Origin: Achromobacter sp. HZ34
GTDB taxonomy: Bacteria > Pseudomonadota > Gammaproteobacteria > Burkholderiales > Burkholderiaceae_B
DNA length: 64,000 bases
Assembly: GCF_002209485.1 (NCBI RefSeq)
Contig: NZ_NJIX01000010.1
Span: 180,294 to 244,293 of the forward strand
Reading direction: 5' to 3'
Every line of letters starts with the position of its first letter. Position 1 is the stretch's first letter. Below are positions 38,681 to 46,985 of the stretch, piece by piece. Below the pieces are notes generated by a model. The model ran no database searches, had not been told where the DNA came from, and saw only the letters and a list, made by a program, of their open reading frames with translations. The position numbers were made by a program, and so were the translations under genes.

Positions 38681-39496
38681 TCAGGACGAGAGGCCGGTTT
38701 GCAGCCTGCGTGCCTGCCCCGGCGTGATGCCGAAATGCGCGCGGAAGGCAGCACCGAATGCAGGTGAACTTTCGAAGCCGGCAATGGCGGCGGCCCGCGT
38801 GGGCGAGGTGCCCAAGGTCAAGGCACGCAAGGCCTCGGTCAGGCGCGTCTGTTGGCGCCACTGCCTGAAGCTCAATCCCAACTCCGCACGGAACAGGCGC
38901 GCCAGCGTGCGCGGTGACGTGTTCGCGACTTCGCTCCATGCTTCGAGGCTGCGCGTGTCATGCGGTCGCTTGCGCAAGGCCTCGATGACTTTACGCAATC
39001 TGGGGTCGCGCGGCAGCGGCAGGCCCAGCGGCAAAGGCGTCGCGCGCGCGATCTCGTCCAGGGCCAGCTCCGCGAGGTGCTTACCGCGGCCCTCGGGCTC
39101 CCAGTCCACCGGCTCGGCGCACGCGGCCAGGATCACTTCGCGCAGCAGTCCGGACACGGATATCACTTTGGGCTGGTGGCCCACGCGCCGTGCGGCGTCC
39201 TCGGTCAGGAAAAGCTCACGCAGCGCGACGGCCCCATCCATCCCCATCGCGTGCTGTGCGCCCGCGGGCAGGAACAGCGCCGTGGTGGGAGGCACGACAT
39301 AGCTGGTGTCCAGCGTGTCCAGGCGCATCACGCCTGAAAGGGCATACATCAGCTGTGCTCGCGGATGGCTGTGGAAGCCCGACCAAAGACCCGCTTCGTA
39401 ATCGCGCGAGAACCCAACCACGGGTCGTGTCGCGGTCTCGAAGGGCTCAATCTCGGCTTGTCTCGTTGGCGACAAAAATTGGCCAGATATCTTCAT
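38681..39496 (-). CDS. AraC-family regulator with N-terminal cupin
   Basis: The 271 residues comprise a cupin-type sensor half (SGFHSHPRAQLMYALSGVMR; FLPAGAQHAM) and a C-terminal AraC DNA-binding half with two helix-turn-helix motifs (SPRTLARLFRAELGLSFRQWR; SPAFGAAFRAHFGITPGQAR). It is divergent from a cupin-DUF3311-symporter operon across 73 bp and probably controls it. The gap has a nested dyad. Inducer unknown. Confidence 0.92.
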   Translation of the reverse strand: MKISGQFLSPTRQAEIEPFETATRPVVGFSRDYEAGLWSGFHSHPRAQLMYALSGVMRLDTLDTSYVVPPTTALFLPAGAQHAMGMDGAVALRELFLTEDAARRVGHQPKVISVSGLLREVILAACAEPVDWEPEGRGKHLAELALDEIARATPLPLGLPLPRDPRLRKVIEALRKRPHDTRSLEAWSEVANTSPRTLARLFRAELGLSFRQWRQQTRLTEALRALTLGTSPTRAAAIAGFESSPAFGAAFRAHFGITPGQARRLQTGLSS

Positions 39497-39500
39497 TGCG

Positions 39501-39546
39501 CGAGTTTAGAGTAGCCGGACTCCTCCTACAACCAGAGGAGAACTCG
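39501..39546. promoter_or_regulatory. Nested dyad between AraC and cupin genes
   Basis: CGAGTT (39501-39506) mirrors AACTCG (39541-39546), enclosing CTCCTC (39520-39525) and GAGGAG (39535-39540). The position suits a regulator site or a 5' mRNA stem for the cupin operon. Confidence 0.4.
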
Positions 39547-39569
39547 ATGATTAATAAGGGAAAACACTC

Positions 39570-40004
39570 ATGAGCACAGGACTGTTCACGGAAATCGGCT
39601 ACGTGAAGGCCGACCAACTGGAAGAGGGGCCGTTAACGCCCGGGCAGGTACGCAAGAAGGCGCTGGAGGCGGGCGAACTCTGGGTCGGCCAGTGTCACGT
39701 AACCGCGCTGGATGCCCCCAGCCAGTGGCATCACCACAAGGAGTTCGACAGCGTCATGTTCATGCTGTCCGGCCGGATCCGCGTCGACCATGGCGAACAC
39801 GGCGAGAAGTCCTTCGAGATCGGCAAGGGCGACTATGCCTATTTCCCGCGCCGGGCGATCCATCGCTGCCAGATTCTCGAAGGTGGCGATGACGTTCATT
39901 ACGTCTTCGTCCGGGTCGGAGAAGGGGAAACCGTCGTGAATTACGACGGCCCCGGCGCTTACGCTCCGCCCCAGGATGCCTCCGCCCAGGCCAAAGGGGT
40001 CTGA
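39570..40004 (+). CDS. Cupin-domain protein
   Basis: A single-domain cupin of 144 residues. The metal-binding motif 1 appears as WHHHKEFDSVMFMLSGRIRV and motif 2 as GDYAYFPRRAIHRCQI. Such proteins may be small dioxygenases, isomerases or sensors; the reaction cannot be given. It is first in a plus-strand group with a DUF3311 protein and a sodium:solute symporter and lies divergent to an AraC gene. Its stop codon starts a tandem duplication. Confidence 0.88.
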   Translation: MSTGLFTEIGYVKADQLEEGPLTPGQVRKKALEAGELWVGQCHVTALDAPSQWHHHKEFDSVMFMLSGRIRVDHGEHGEKSFEIGKGDYAYFPRRAIHRCQILEGGDDVHYVFVRVGEGETVVNYDGPGAYAPPQDASAQAKGV

Positions 40005-40032
40005 ACTGTCGGGCCTGAACTGTCGGGCCTGA
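40001..40032 (+). repeat. 14-bp tandem repeat at the cupin stop codon
   Basis: CTGAACTGTCGGGC occurs twice in tandem (40001-40014, 40015-40028), followed by the first bases of a third copy (CTGA). The cupin TGA is inside the first unit. Confidence 0.85.
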
Positions 40033-40088
40033 CCGGTAGCACCCCGGTTGTCGCGGCGCCGGGGGAACGAATCGTACAAGGGGAAAAA

Positions 40089-40289
40089 ATGTTCAAGATC
40101 CTGCTAGGACTCGTCACGCCATTCGTCGGCGTTCTCGGCGCATTGCCGTGGGTGGTTTCGGTTGGCCGGTCTGTCGGCGGCGTTCCGTTCGCCTATTTCT
40201 GGATGTTCACCTGGTTCCTGCTCACCTCTGGTTGCCTCTACCTGTGCTACCGGTGGTTCGACGCGGGTTCGGGCCACGCCGAAGCCTAG
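40089..40289 (+). CDS. DUF3311-type small membrane protein
   Basis: A 66-residue protein with two membrane helices (LLGLVTPFVGVLGALPWVV; FAYFWMFTWFLLTSGCLYLC), matching the small DUF3311 proteins encoded just before sodium:solute symporters. It likely assists or forms part of that transporter. GGGG precedes the ATG. Function is by context only. Confidence 0.82.
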   Translation: MFKILLGLVTPFVGVLGALPWVVSVGRSVGGVPFAYFWMFTWFLLTSGCLYLCYRWFDAGSGHAEA

Positions 40290-40328
40290 TGAGCGCGGCG
40301 CGCACAACGCTCAAATCAAGTTAAGGGG

Positions 40329-41723
40329 ATGAATGTGTCAACCGCTATTTTTATCGGCTTCCTGGCGTTTTCGATCGTATTGTCGATGCTGTCCAAGGGC
40401 GGCCATGGACGCCAGTCCGCCAAGGATTTTTTCGTCGGCTCCCAGCAGTTCAATGCCGCGCTGGTCTTCTTCCTGTCCGCGGGTGAGATCTACAGCATTA
40501 CCACCATGGCTGGCCTGCCCGGCGGCATCTACGCCAAGGGGCCGCTATACGGCGTCTGGTTTCTTGGCTATGTGCTGCTGGCGTACCCTGTCGGCTACTT
40601 AATGGCTCCCAAAATATGGGAGCTGGGCCGCCGCTACGATGCCACCACGCTACCGGATCTATTTCGAGGCTACTACGACAGCCGTGTCCTGGAGAAAGTG
40701 GTGGCAGCGACAGCCATCCTCTTTCTGCTGCCGTGGGGGCAACTGCAATTCACCGGCCTCATGGCCGCGTTGAAGGCATTGGGCTGGCATTTCGATCCGG
40801 TTTTTCTGGTCTGCATCGCCGCCGTGCTGGCCTTTCTCTACGTGGCGATCTCCGGCATTCGCGGTTCGGCGTATGTGTCGATATTGAAAGATGTGTTGAT
40901 GGTCGTGGCCATCGTCGCCGTGGGGGTGGCGGTGGGCCTGGAGGCAGGCGTGCAGCCGGTCTTCGATGCCGCCAGCACGAAGTTCAGCACGACAATGAAC
41001 ACGCAGGACCTGTGCTTCACCATGAGCACGATATTCCTGCAATCGCTGGGGTTCTACGTGCTGCCTTTCAACGTGCAGAACATCTTCACGGCAAAGGGGC
41101 CGGATACGCTGCGCCGCAGCCTTATCGGCATGCCGCTGTACATGTTCATGTTTCCCTTCCTGGTGCTGGCTTCGTATTACGCCATCAGCGCCAATCTCAA
41201 GCTGACCTCGCCCAATGAAGCCTTCTTCGCCGCCGCGACCAGCGTGCTGCCGAACTGGTCGCTGGGCATCGTCGCCGCTGCCGCTTCGCTATCGGCGCTG
41301 GTCGTGCTCGCCGGGGTGTGCCTGTGCATCAGCACCATGTCCACGCGCAACCTGGTGCCCGATCTGCCGGAGTCCAGGCAGAAGGGATGCGCGCGTACGG
41401 TGATCATCATCTACCTGCTGTTGTCCATCGTCTTGTCGCTGACGACGTCCAACTTGATGGTGACCTTGCTGAATACCGCCTATAACGGCATCACCCAGTT
41501 CTTTCCGGGCGTCATCATCGCGCTGTTTGGCTGGCGCGTCCGCAAGGGCGCCTTGCTGGCGGGGATACTGGCCGGCCAGGGGCTTGCGCTGGTGCTGTAT
41601 TTCACGCAGCCCCCTTTGCTGGGATTCAGCGCGGGCCTGGTCGCCTTGCTGGCCAACGTCATGGTGCTGCTGTTGGGTGGACGAGTGTCGCAGCAGCGGC
41701 TGACCCAAGCCCTTACCCGCTGA
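40329..41723 (+). CDS. Sodium:solute symporter family protein
   Basis: This 464-residue inner-membrane carrier of the SSS family has about 12-13 helices. It opens with the usual KDFFVGSQQFNAALVFFLSAGEIYSI segment and contains RYDATTLPDLFRGYYDSR. Partnered with DUF3311, such carriers import organic acids or amino acids driven by sodium. Substrate unknown. It follows the DUF3311 gene by 39 bp with AAGGGGATG at the start, and converges on the M81 peptidase gene. Confidence 0.92.
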   Translation: MNVSTAIFIGFLAFSIVLSMLSKGGHGRQSAKDFFVGSQQFNAALVFFLSAGEIYSITTMAGLPGGIYAKGPLYGVWFLGYVLLAYPVGYLMAPKIWELGRRYDATTLPDLFRGYYDSRVLEKVVAATAILFLLPWGQLQFTGLMAALKALGWHFDPVFLVCIAAVLAFLYVAISGIRGSAYVSILKDVLMVVAIVAVGVAVGLEAGVQPVFDAASTKFSTTMNTQDLCFTMSTIFLQSLGFYVLPFNVQNIFTAKGPDTLRRSLIGMPLYMFMFPFLVLASYYAISANLKLTSPNEAFFAAATSVLPNWSLGIVAAAASLSALVVLAGVCLCISTMSTRNLVPDLPESRQKGCARTVIIIYLLLSIVLSLTTSNLMVTLLNTAYNGITQFFPGVIIALFGWRVRKGALLAGILAGQGLALVLYFTQPPLLGFSAGLVALLANVMVLLLGGRVSQQRLTQALTR

Positions 41724-41781
41724 AATGGCGGGCGAGCCAGGCTGGGGCCGGCCTGACGCGGCCCGGCCTGGCCAACATCGA

Positions 41782-43296
41782 TTACATGCGCTCGCCGGCC
41801 CGTGGCCCGTTGGGTCCGAGTCGCATGTGGGCGGGCAGGTGCTGCCATGGCAATGCGTCGACCGCCATGGGCATGGAGCCCGGTGCGGTCGCCACGATGA
41901 TCTCCTTGGCGATGGGCGCGAAGTCAGCGCGGAAATGCACCGCGCTCTTCACCACCAATATATCTTGCTCCGTGGGCTCGATACCGACGTAGCGGAACAT
42001 GGCCTGGTCGGCCATCTGCGCCTTGTTTGTCGCGACCACGACGCGCACATCCTGGATACGCAGGCAGGCCGACGGGCCCAGGTCGAACTTGATGCCGCCA
42101 TAGAAAGGACCGGTGGCGTCGAACTTGCCGTCGGAAACCTGCTCGATCAGGAATTCTTCTTCCAGCGGGCTGTCGTCGGGCAGGCCGGCATGGCCGCCCA
42201 GCGCCAGCTTGATGCGCTGGCCAGCGCCCGCCGCGCAGACCTGGCGCGCCGTTGCGGGATCGACGATCAGCCCGATCGCCGCGCGCTTGGCGCCATTGCG
42301 CAGTAGCGCGCGCAGCATGCCCGTGGTGTCCGAGTTACTGCCCGCGCCCGGATTGTCCTGGGCATCGGCGATGACGATGGGACGGCGGGCAGCGCTCCCG
42401 GCCGCTTCAGCGGCGCGCATCGCGTACTGCACGGCCTCGTCCGGCTCGTACAACTTGCCGGCGAACCGCGATTCCGATTCGTTTACGGCGCCGGCCAGCT
42501 GCTTAACGGCGGCATCGGCGGCTGCCTGCGTGGGCGCATAGGCCCAGACACGTTGGCCGCATTCGGGGAAGTCGGCGGCGGGGAAGCCTTCCACGTAAGA
42601 GACATGCGTCGCCACGGATTCCAGTTCGGCCACCTGCCGGTAGAGGCCGCGCGCCGGTTCGATGTCGGTACATTGCCAGCAGATGGGCGTGAGGAAATCG
42701 AAGGTCTGGTCGGCCTGGCAGAAGCGCTTGCCGTGCGCCAGCCGCTGGCGCAGGAAGGCGTAGGCGCGGCGGCCGGTTTCCGCCATGTCGACGTGGGGGT
42801 AGGTGCGATAGGCCACCAGGCCGTCCGCCATATCCAGCATCTGGCGGGTGACGTTCGCGTGCAGGTCCAGCGAGACCACGACGGGAATGTCGGGGCCGAC
42901 ACAGGCGCGAACGCGGCGCAGCAATTCGCCTTCGCCGTCGTCGAAGCTTTCCACGACCATGGCGCCATGCAGGTCCAGGTATACCGCGTCCACAGGCATC
43001 GCGCTGCTGATGCCCGCGACGATCAAGCCGGCGATGCGTTCGAAGGCACCGTCGGTGACGTGGGCCGACGGGCTGGCGGCCGCCCACGTGGTCGGTACCA
43101 GGGTAGCGCCGCCGTCCATGGCCGCCTGGGCGAAGCCTGCCGCCGGCAGGTTGGCGCCGGCGATGGCCGGCCACAGCGCCGCCCCCGATGCCAGACTGGG
43201 ACGGCCCCCGCCCACCACGAAGTCGTTGTACGCGGCCTTGTCGGGCGCAAAAGTATTCGTTTCGTGTTGAAAACCGCCATACGCGATGCGCGTCAT
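41782..43296 (-). CDS. M81 family metallopeptidase (MlrC-like)
   Basis: The 504 residues match the DUF1485/M81 family, of which MlrC, cleaving linear microcystin peptides, is the named member. The N-terminal YGGFQHETNTFAP, central DLHGAMVVESFDDGEG and DLHANVT (likely metal ligands) and VIADAQDNPGAGSNSDT are characteristic. It is last in a minus-strand run with a peptide ABC importer, 115 bp after the ATPase gene, consistent with hydrolysis of imported peptides or amides in the cytosol. Real substrate unknown. Confidence 0.9.
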   Translation of the reverse strand: MTRIAYGGFQHETNTFAPDKAAYNDFVVGGGRPSLASGAALWPAIAGANLPAAGFAQAAMDGGATLVPTTWAAASPSAHVTDGAFERIAGLIVAGISSAMPVDAVYLDLHGAMVVESFDDGEGELLRRVRACVGPDIPVVVSLDLHANVTRQMLDMADGLVAYRTYPHVDMAETGRRAYAFLRQRLAHGKRFCQADQTFDFLTPICWQCTDIEPARGLYRQVAELESVATHVSYVEGFPAADFPECGQRVWAYAPTQAAADAAVKQLAGAVNESESRFAGKLYEPDEAVQYAMRAAEAAGSAARRPIVIADAQDNPGAGSNSDTTGMLRALLRNGAKRAAIGLIVDPATARQVCAAGAGQRIKLALGGHAGLPDDSPLEEEFLIEQVSDGKFDATGPFYGGIKFDLGPSACLRIQDVRVVVATNKAQMADQAMFRYVGIEPTEQDILVVKSAVHFRADFAPIAKEIIVATAPGSMPMAVDALPWQHLPAHMRLGPNGPRAGERM

Positions 43297-43411
43297 GTCA
43301 CTTTCTCCGCTGGGGTAATGTTGGATATTGCGTTGAAAAGATGCGATAAGGCGTTGCGATGACCATCGCGTCAGCCCATCGTTTCAGAAATGCGCCCCGT
43401 CCAGGCCATCG

Positions 43412-45118
43412 CTAAGCGGCCTGTGCAACGGGTTGAAAGTGTTGGAAATCCCAATGTTTGCCTGGTGCCGCGGAGATCAGGGCCTGCGTATAGGCATGCG
43501 ATGGCCGTGCCAGGACGTCGCGCGCCGCGCCGGCCTCGACGATGCGGCCGTGTTGCATGACCACCAGCGTGTCGCAGATCTGCGCGGCCACGCGCAGGTC
43601 ATGCGTGATGAACAGCACGCCGACGCCCACCTTGCGGCGCACGGATTCCAATAGTTCGAGGACCTGCGCCTGCACGGATACGTCCAGGGCCGACACTGCT
43701 TCGTCGGCAATCAGCACATCCGGTTCCATTACCAGCGCCCGGGCGATGCAGATGCGCTGGCGTTGGCCGCCGGAAAACTGATGCGGATAGCGCTGCAGTG
43801 CGTCGGGCTGCAAGCCGACCAGGTTCAAGGCTTCGGCGGCCTTGGCTATGGCGGCCGCCCGGGGCGTACCGTAGTTCAGCAACCCTTCGATGATGGAGTC
43901 GCCGACCCGCCGCCGCGGATTGAGACTGCGATAGGGATCCTGGAACACGATCTGGATGCGCTTGCGCAGGGCGGCCAATGCGCGGCCGTCCAGGTCCGCC
44001 AGGTCCTGGCCGTGCAGCTGGATCTTGCCGCTGGACGGCGTGATCAGTTGGGCCACGCAGCGCGCGACGGTCGACTTGCCGGAACCGGACTCGCCCACGA
44101 CGCCGAGGATCTCGCCATGCCGCAGGCTGAAGGAAATATCCTGCGCGGCTTGCACGCCGCCCTGGCCTTGGCCCGATCGCTTGAGCAGGCGGCCCAGGCC
44201 GGACGACAGCCCGTGGCCGCCGTAATGCTTGCCCAGCCCGCGCACGGACAGGATGGTCTTGTCGGCGACGGCTTCGCGCACCTGCGGAATCAGGCTGGGC
44301 ACCGAAGACACCAGCATGCGCGTGTAGTCTTCACGCGGCTGCGCCAGGATCTGGTCACGGGTGCCGGTTTCCACCACACGGCCGGCGTTCATCACCACGA
44401 TACGGTCGGCGATCTCGGCCACCACGCCGAAGTCGTGGGTGATGAAGACGACCGCCGTGCCGTGCCGCGCCTGCAACTCGCGTATCAGCGTCAGGATCTG
44501 CTTTTGCGTGGTCACGTCCAGGGCCGTGGTCGGTTCGTCGGCGACCAGCACCTTGGGACCGAGGATCAGGGCCATGGCGATCACGATGCGCTGGCGCTGG
44601 CCACCGGATAGCTGATGCGGGTAGGACCGGTAGATACGTTCGATGTCCGGCAGATGCACCGACGCCATCATGGCCAGCACGCGTTCGCGCCGCTGGCGCC
44701 GGTCCAGCGGCGTGTGCAGCCGCAAGACCTCGTCGATCTGGCGGCCGACCGGCTGCACCGGGTTGAGCGCGGTCATGGGTTCCTGGAAGATCATCGACAA
44801 GGTCGATGCGCGCAACGCCCGCATGCGTGCCGGGCTGGCTTGCAGCACATCCTCGCCGTCGACCTCGATGCGGCCGGCTGCCGGATGCAGCGCGGCGCGG
44901 TCGATCAGGCCCATGGCGGTCATCGACGTCACGGATTTGCCCGAGCCCGACTCGCCGACCACGCAGACGGTCTCGCCCGCATGGACATCGAAGCTGACAT
45001 CCTGCACCACCGCGCGTCCGGATTCGCCATGGGCGCCGCGCAGGCGGACGGTAAGTCCGGATACCTTCAGCATGGGGACATTGCCGCCGGGGGATTTCAT
45101 CGTGGATTCCTTTGCCAT
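43412..45118 (-). CDS. Peptide ABC transporter dual ATPase (DppD-DppF fusion)
   Basis: This 568-residue protein carries two complete ABC ATPase domains. The first has Walker A GESGSGKSV and signature LSGGQRQRI; the second has GESGSGKST and FSGGQRQRI; each has a Walker B (VLVADEPTTALD; VLIADEAVSALD). This GsiA-like layout replaces separate DppD and DppF. It energises uptake through the DppB/DppC permeases encoded upstream. I start at ATG 45118 (MAKESTMKSPGG), 14 bp after dppC; ATG 45100 is possible. Confidence 0.93.
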   Translation of the reverse strand: MAKESTMKSPGGNVPMLKVSGLTVRLRGAHGESGRAVVQDVSFDVHAGETVCVVGESGSGKSVTSMTAMGLIDRAALHPAAGRIEVDGEDVLQASPARMRALRASTLSMIFQEPMTALNPVQPVGRQIDEVLRLHTPLDRRQRRERVLAMMASVHLPDIERIYRSYPHQLSGGQRQRIVIAMALILGPKVLVADEPTTALDVTTQKQILTLIRELQARHGTAVVFITHDFGVVAEIADRIVVMNAGRVVETGTRDQILAQPREDYTRMLVSSVPSLIPQVREAVADKTILSVRGLGKHYGGHGLSSGLGRLLKRSGQGQGGVQAAQDISFSLRHGEILGVVGESGSGKSTVARCVAQLITPSSGKIQLHGQDLADLDGRALAALRKRIQIVFQDPYRSLNPRRRVGDSIIEGLLNYGTPRAAAIAKAAEALNLVGLQPDALQRYPHQFSGGQRQRICIARALVMEPDVLIADEAVSALDVSVQAQVLELLESVRRKVGVGVLFITHDLRVAAQICDTLVVMQHGRIVEAGAARDVLARPSHAYTQALISAAPGKHWDFQHFQPVAQAA

Positions 45119-45132
45119 GGTTCGGTCCGCCC

Positions 45133-46020
45133 TCACATGCGCCGCGCCATGCGCGGATCGAGCGCGTCGCGCATGGCGTCGCCCAGGATGTTGACGCTCA
45201 GCACGGTCAGCGAGAGCAGTACGCCCGGGTACAGCACCAGGCCGGGAATGAGCTGGAAGTAGGATCTGCCATCGGCCATGATGTTGCCCCATGACGCGAC
45301 CTCCGGCGGCACGCCGGCGCCGAGGAAACTCAGGATCGATTCAGTGATCATCGCGGACGCGAAGACGTAGGTGCCTTGCACGACCAACGGCGCCAGGGTA
45401 TTGGGCACCAGGTGGCGCAGCATCAGCTTGGCCGGGCGGGTGCCCAGCGACAAGGCGGCTTCGACATAGGGCTCGTTGCGCACGCTGAGGATCACGCCGC
45501 GCACCAGCCGCACGACACGCGGGATCTCCGGTATGGTGATGGCCGCCAGTACCGTGACCAGGCTGGCGCCGGACAGCGCGATCAGGGCGATCGCCAGCAG
45601 CACCCCGGGGATGGCCATCATGCCGTCCATGATGCGCATGACGATGGCATCGATCCAGCGGAAGTAGCCGGCCAGCACGCCGATCACCAGGCCCAGTGCC
45701 ACGCTGGCCAGCGCCGCGCCCAGCCCGACCACCAGCGACACGCGGCCGCCGTAGAGTACGCGGGAGTACACGTCGCGGCCATAAGCGTCGGTGCCCAGCC
45801 AATGAGCCGCTGAAATGCCCTTCAGGCGCTGGCCGGGATCCAGCGCCAGGGGATCCACGGTGTGCAGCCACGGCGCCAGCACGGACAGCAGCACGACCAC
45901 CAGCAGGATCGCGGCCGCCGTCGTGGGGCGGCCATTGAACAGGCGGCGCAGCAGGGTAGGGGCGGCCAGGGCCGCGGCCGGCACGGTGTCCGGTTCGGAG
46001 GATGTCGCTGAGATCGTCAT
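45133..46020 (-). CDS. dppC: Peptide ABC transporter permease DppC-like
   Basis: A 295-residue inner-membrane permease. N-terminal helix AAILLVVVLLSVLAPWL, HWLGTDAYGRDVYSRVLYG and the EAA coupling loop (YVEAALSLGTRPAKLMLRHLVPN) are DppC hallmarks. It forms the channel with DppB. Seven bp separate it from dppB. Confidence 0.94.
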   Translation of the reverse strand: MTISATSSEPDTVPAAALAAPTLLRRLFNGRPTTAAAILLVVVLLSVLAPWLHTVDPLALDPGQRLKGISAAHWLGTDAYGRDVYSRVLYGGRVSLVVGLGAALASVALGLVIGVLAGYFRWIDAIVMRIMDGMMAIPGVLLAIALIALSGASLVTVLAAITIPEIPRVVRLVRGVILSVRNEPYVEAALSLGTRPAKLMLRHLVPNTLAPLVVQGTYVFASAMITESILSFLGAGVPPEVASWGNIMADGRSYFQLIPGLVLYPGVLLSLTVLSVNILGDAMRDALDPRMARRM

Positions 46021-46027
46021 AACGTCC

Positions 46028-46969
46028 TCAATAACGGATGCGGGGATCGAGCACCGTGTACAGGATGTCGATCGCCAGGTTGATCAAGACGTAGATCAGC
46101 GCGAACAGCAGTATCAAGGCCTGGATGACGGGATAGTCGCGGCTCAGTACCGCGTCCACCACCAGCCGGCCCACGCCGGGGAAGTTGAATACCGATTCCG
46201 TCACCACGACCCCGCCCAGCAGCATGGCGATACCGATGCCGATCACGGTGACGATGGGGACGGCGGCATTGCGCAAGGCATGGCCCAGCAGCACGCCCAC
46301 TTCCCGCAGGCCCTTGGACCGCGCCGTGCGAATGAAGTCCTCGCCCATCACTTCGATGAGGCTGGTGCGGGTGATACGGGCGATCAGGGCGATGTAGACG
46401 GTGCTCAGCGCCAGCGTCGGCAATACCAGGCTGCGGACGAAGGGTCCGACGCCGTCGGACATGGGCTTGTAGCCCTGGATCGGCAGCCAATGAAGATTGA
46501 CCGCGAATACCAGGATCAACACGTACCCGATGACGAAGACCGGCACGGAAAACCCCAACACCGATCCGGCCATGACCGAACGGTCCAGCAGCTTGCCTTG
46601 CCGCCAGGCCGCCACGATGCCCAGCGGCAGCGCCAGCAGCACCGACACCAGGATGGTCGACAGTGTCAGCGCGATGGACGGGCCGGCGCGATCGGCGATC
46701 ATGGAGGTCACCGACGCGCCCGACAGCAGGGACACGCCCAGGTCGCCGCGCAGCAACTGGCCCAGCCAAAGGAACAATTGCAAGTACATCGGCTGATCCA
46801 GTCCCATGGTGTGGCGGATCTGTTCCAACTGCTCCGGCGTGGCCGAGTCGCCCGCGATGATCGCGGCCGGATCTCCCGGTGTCAGCCGCAGCATCGCGAA
46901 CACGATGACCGCGACCATCGCCAACACCGGTATCGTCGCCAACAGCCGCCGCGCGATGAATGAAATCAT
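46028..46969 (-). CDS. dppB: Peptide ABC transporter permease DppB-like
   Basis: The 313 residues fit DppB/OppB: MISFIARRLLATIPVLAMVAVIVF at the start, FRAGDPAA-like RLTPGDPAAIIAGDSAT, the EAA loop (DFIRTARSKGLREVGVLLGH) and the LINLAIDILYTVLDPRIRY end. It pairs with DppC. It follows the binding-protein gene by 16 bp. Confidence 0.94.
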   Translation of the reverse strand: MISFIARRLLATIPVLAMVAVIVFAMLRLTPGDPAAIIAGDSATPEQLEQIRHTMGLDQPMYLQLFLWLGQLLRGDLGVSLLSGASVTSMIADRAGPSIALTLSTILVSVLLALPLGIVAAWRQGKLLDRSVMAGSVLGFSVPVFVIGYVLILVFAVNLHWLPIQGYKPMSDGVGPFVRSLVLPTLALSTVYIALIARITRTSLIEVMGEDFIRTARSKGLREVGVLLGHALRNAAVPIVTVIGIGIAMLLGGVVVTESVFNFPGVGRLVVDAVLSRDYPVIQALILLFALIYVLINLAIDILYTVLDPRIRY

Positions 46970-46985
46970 GGCGGTTCCCCTGGTG

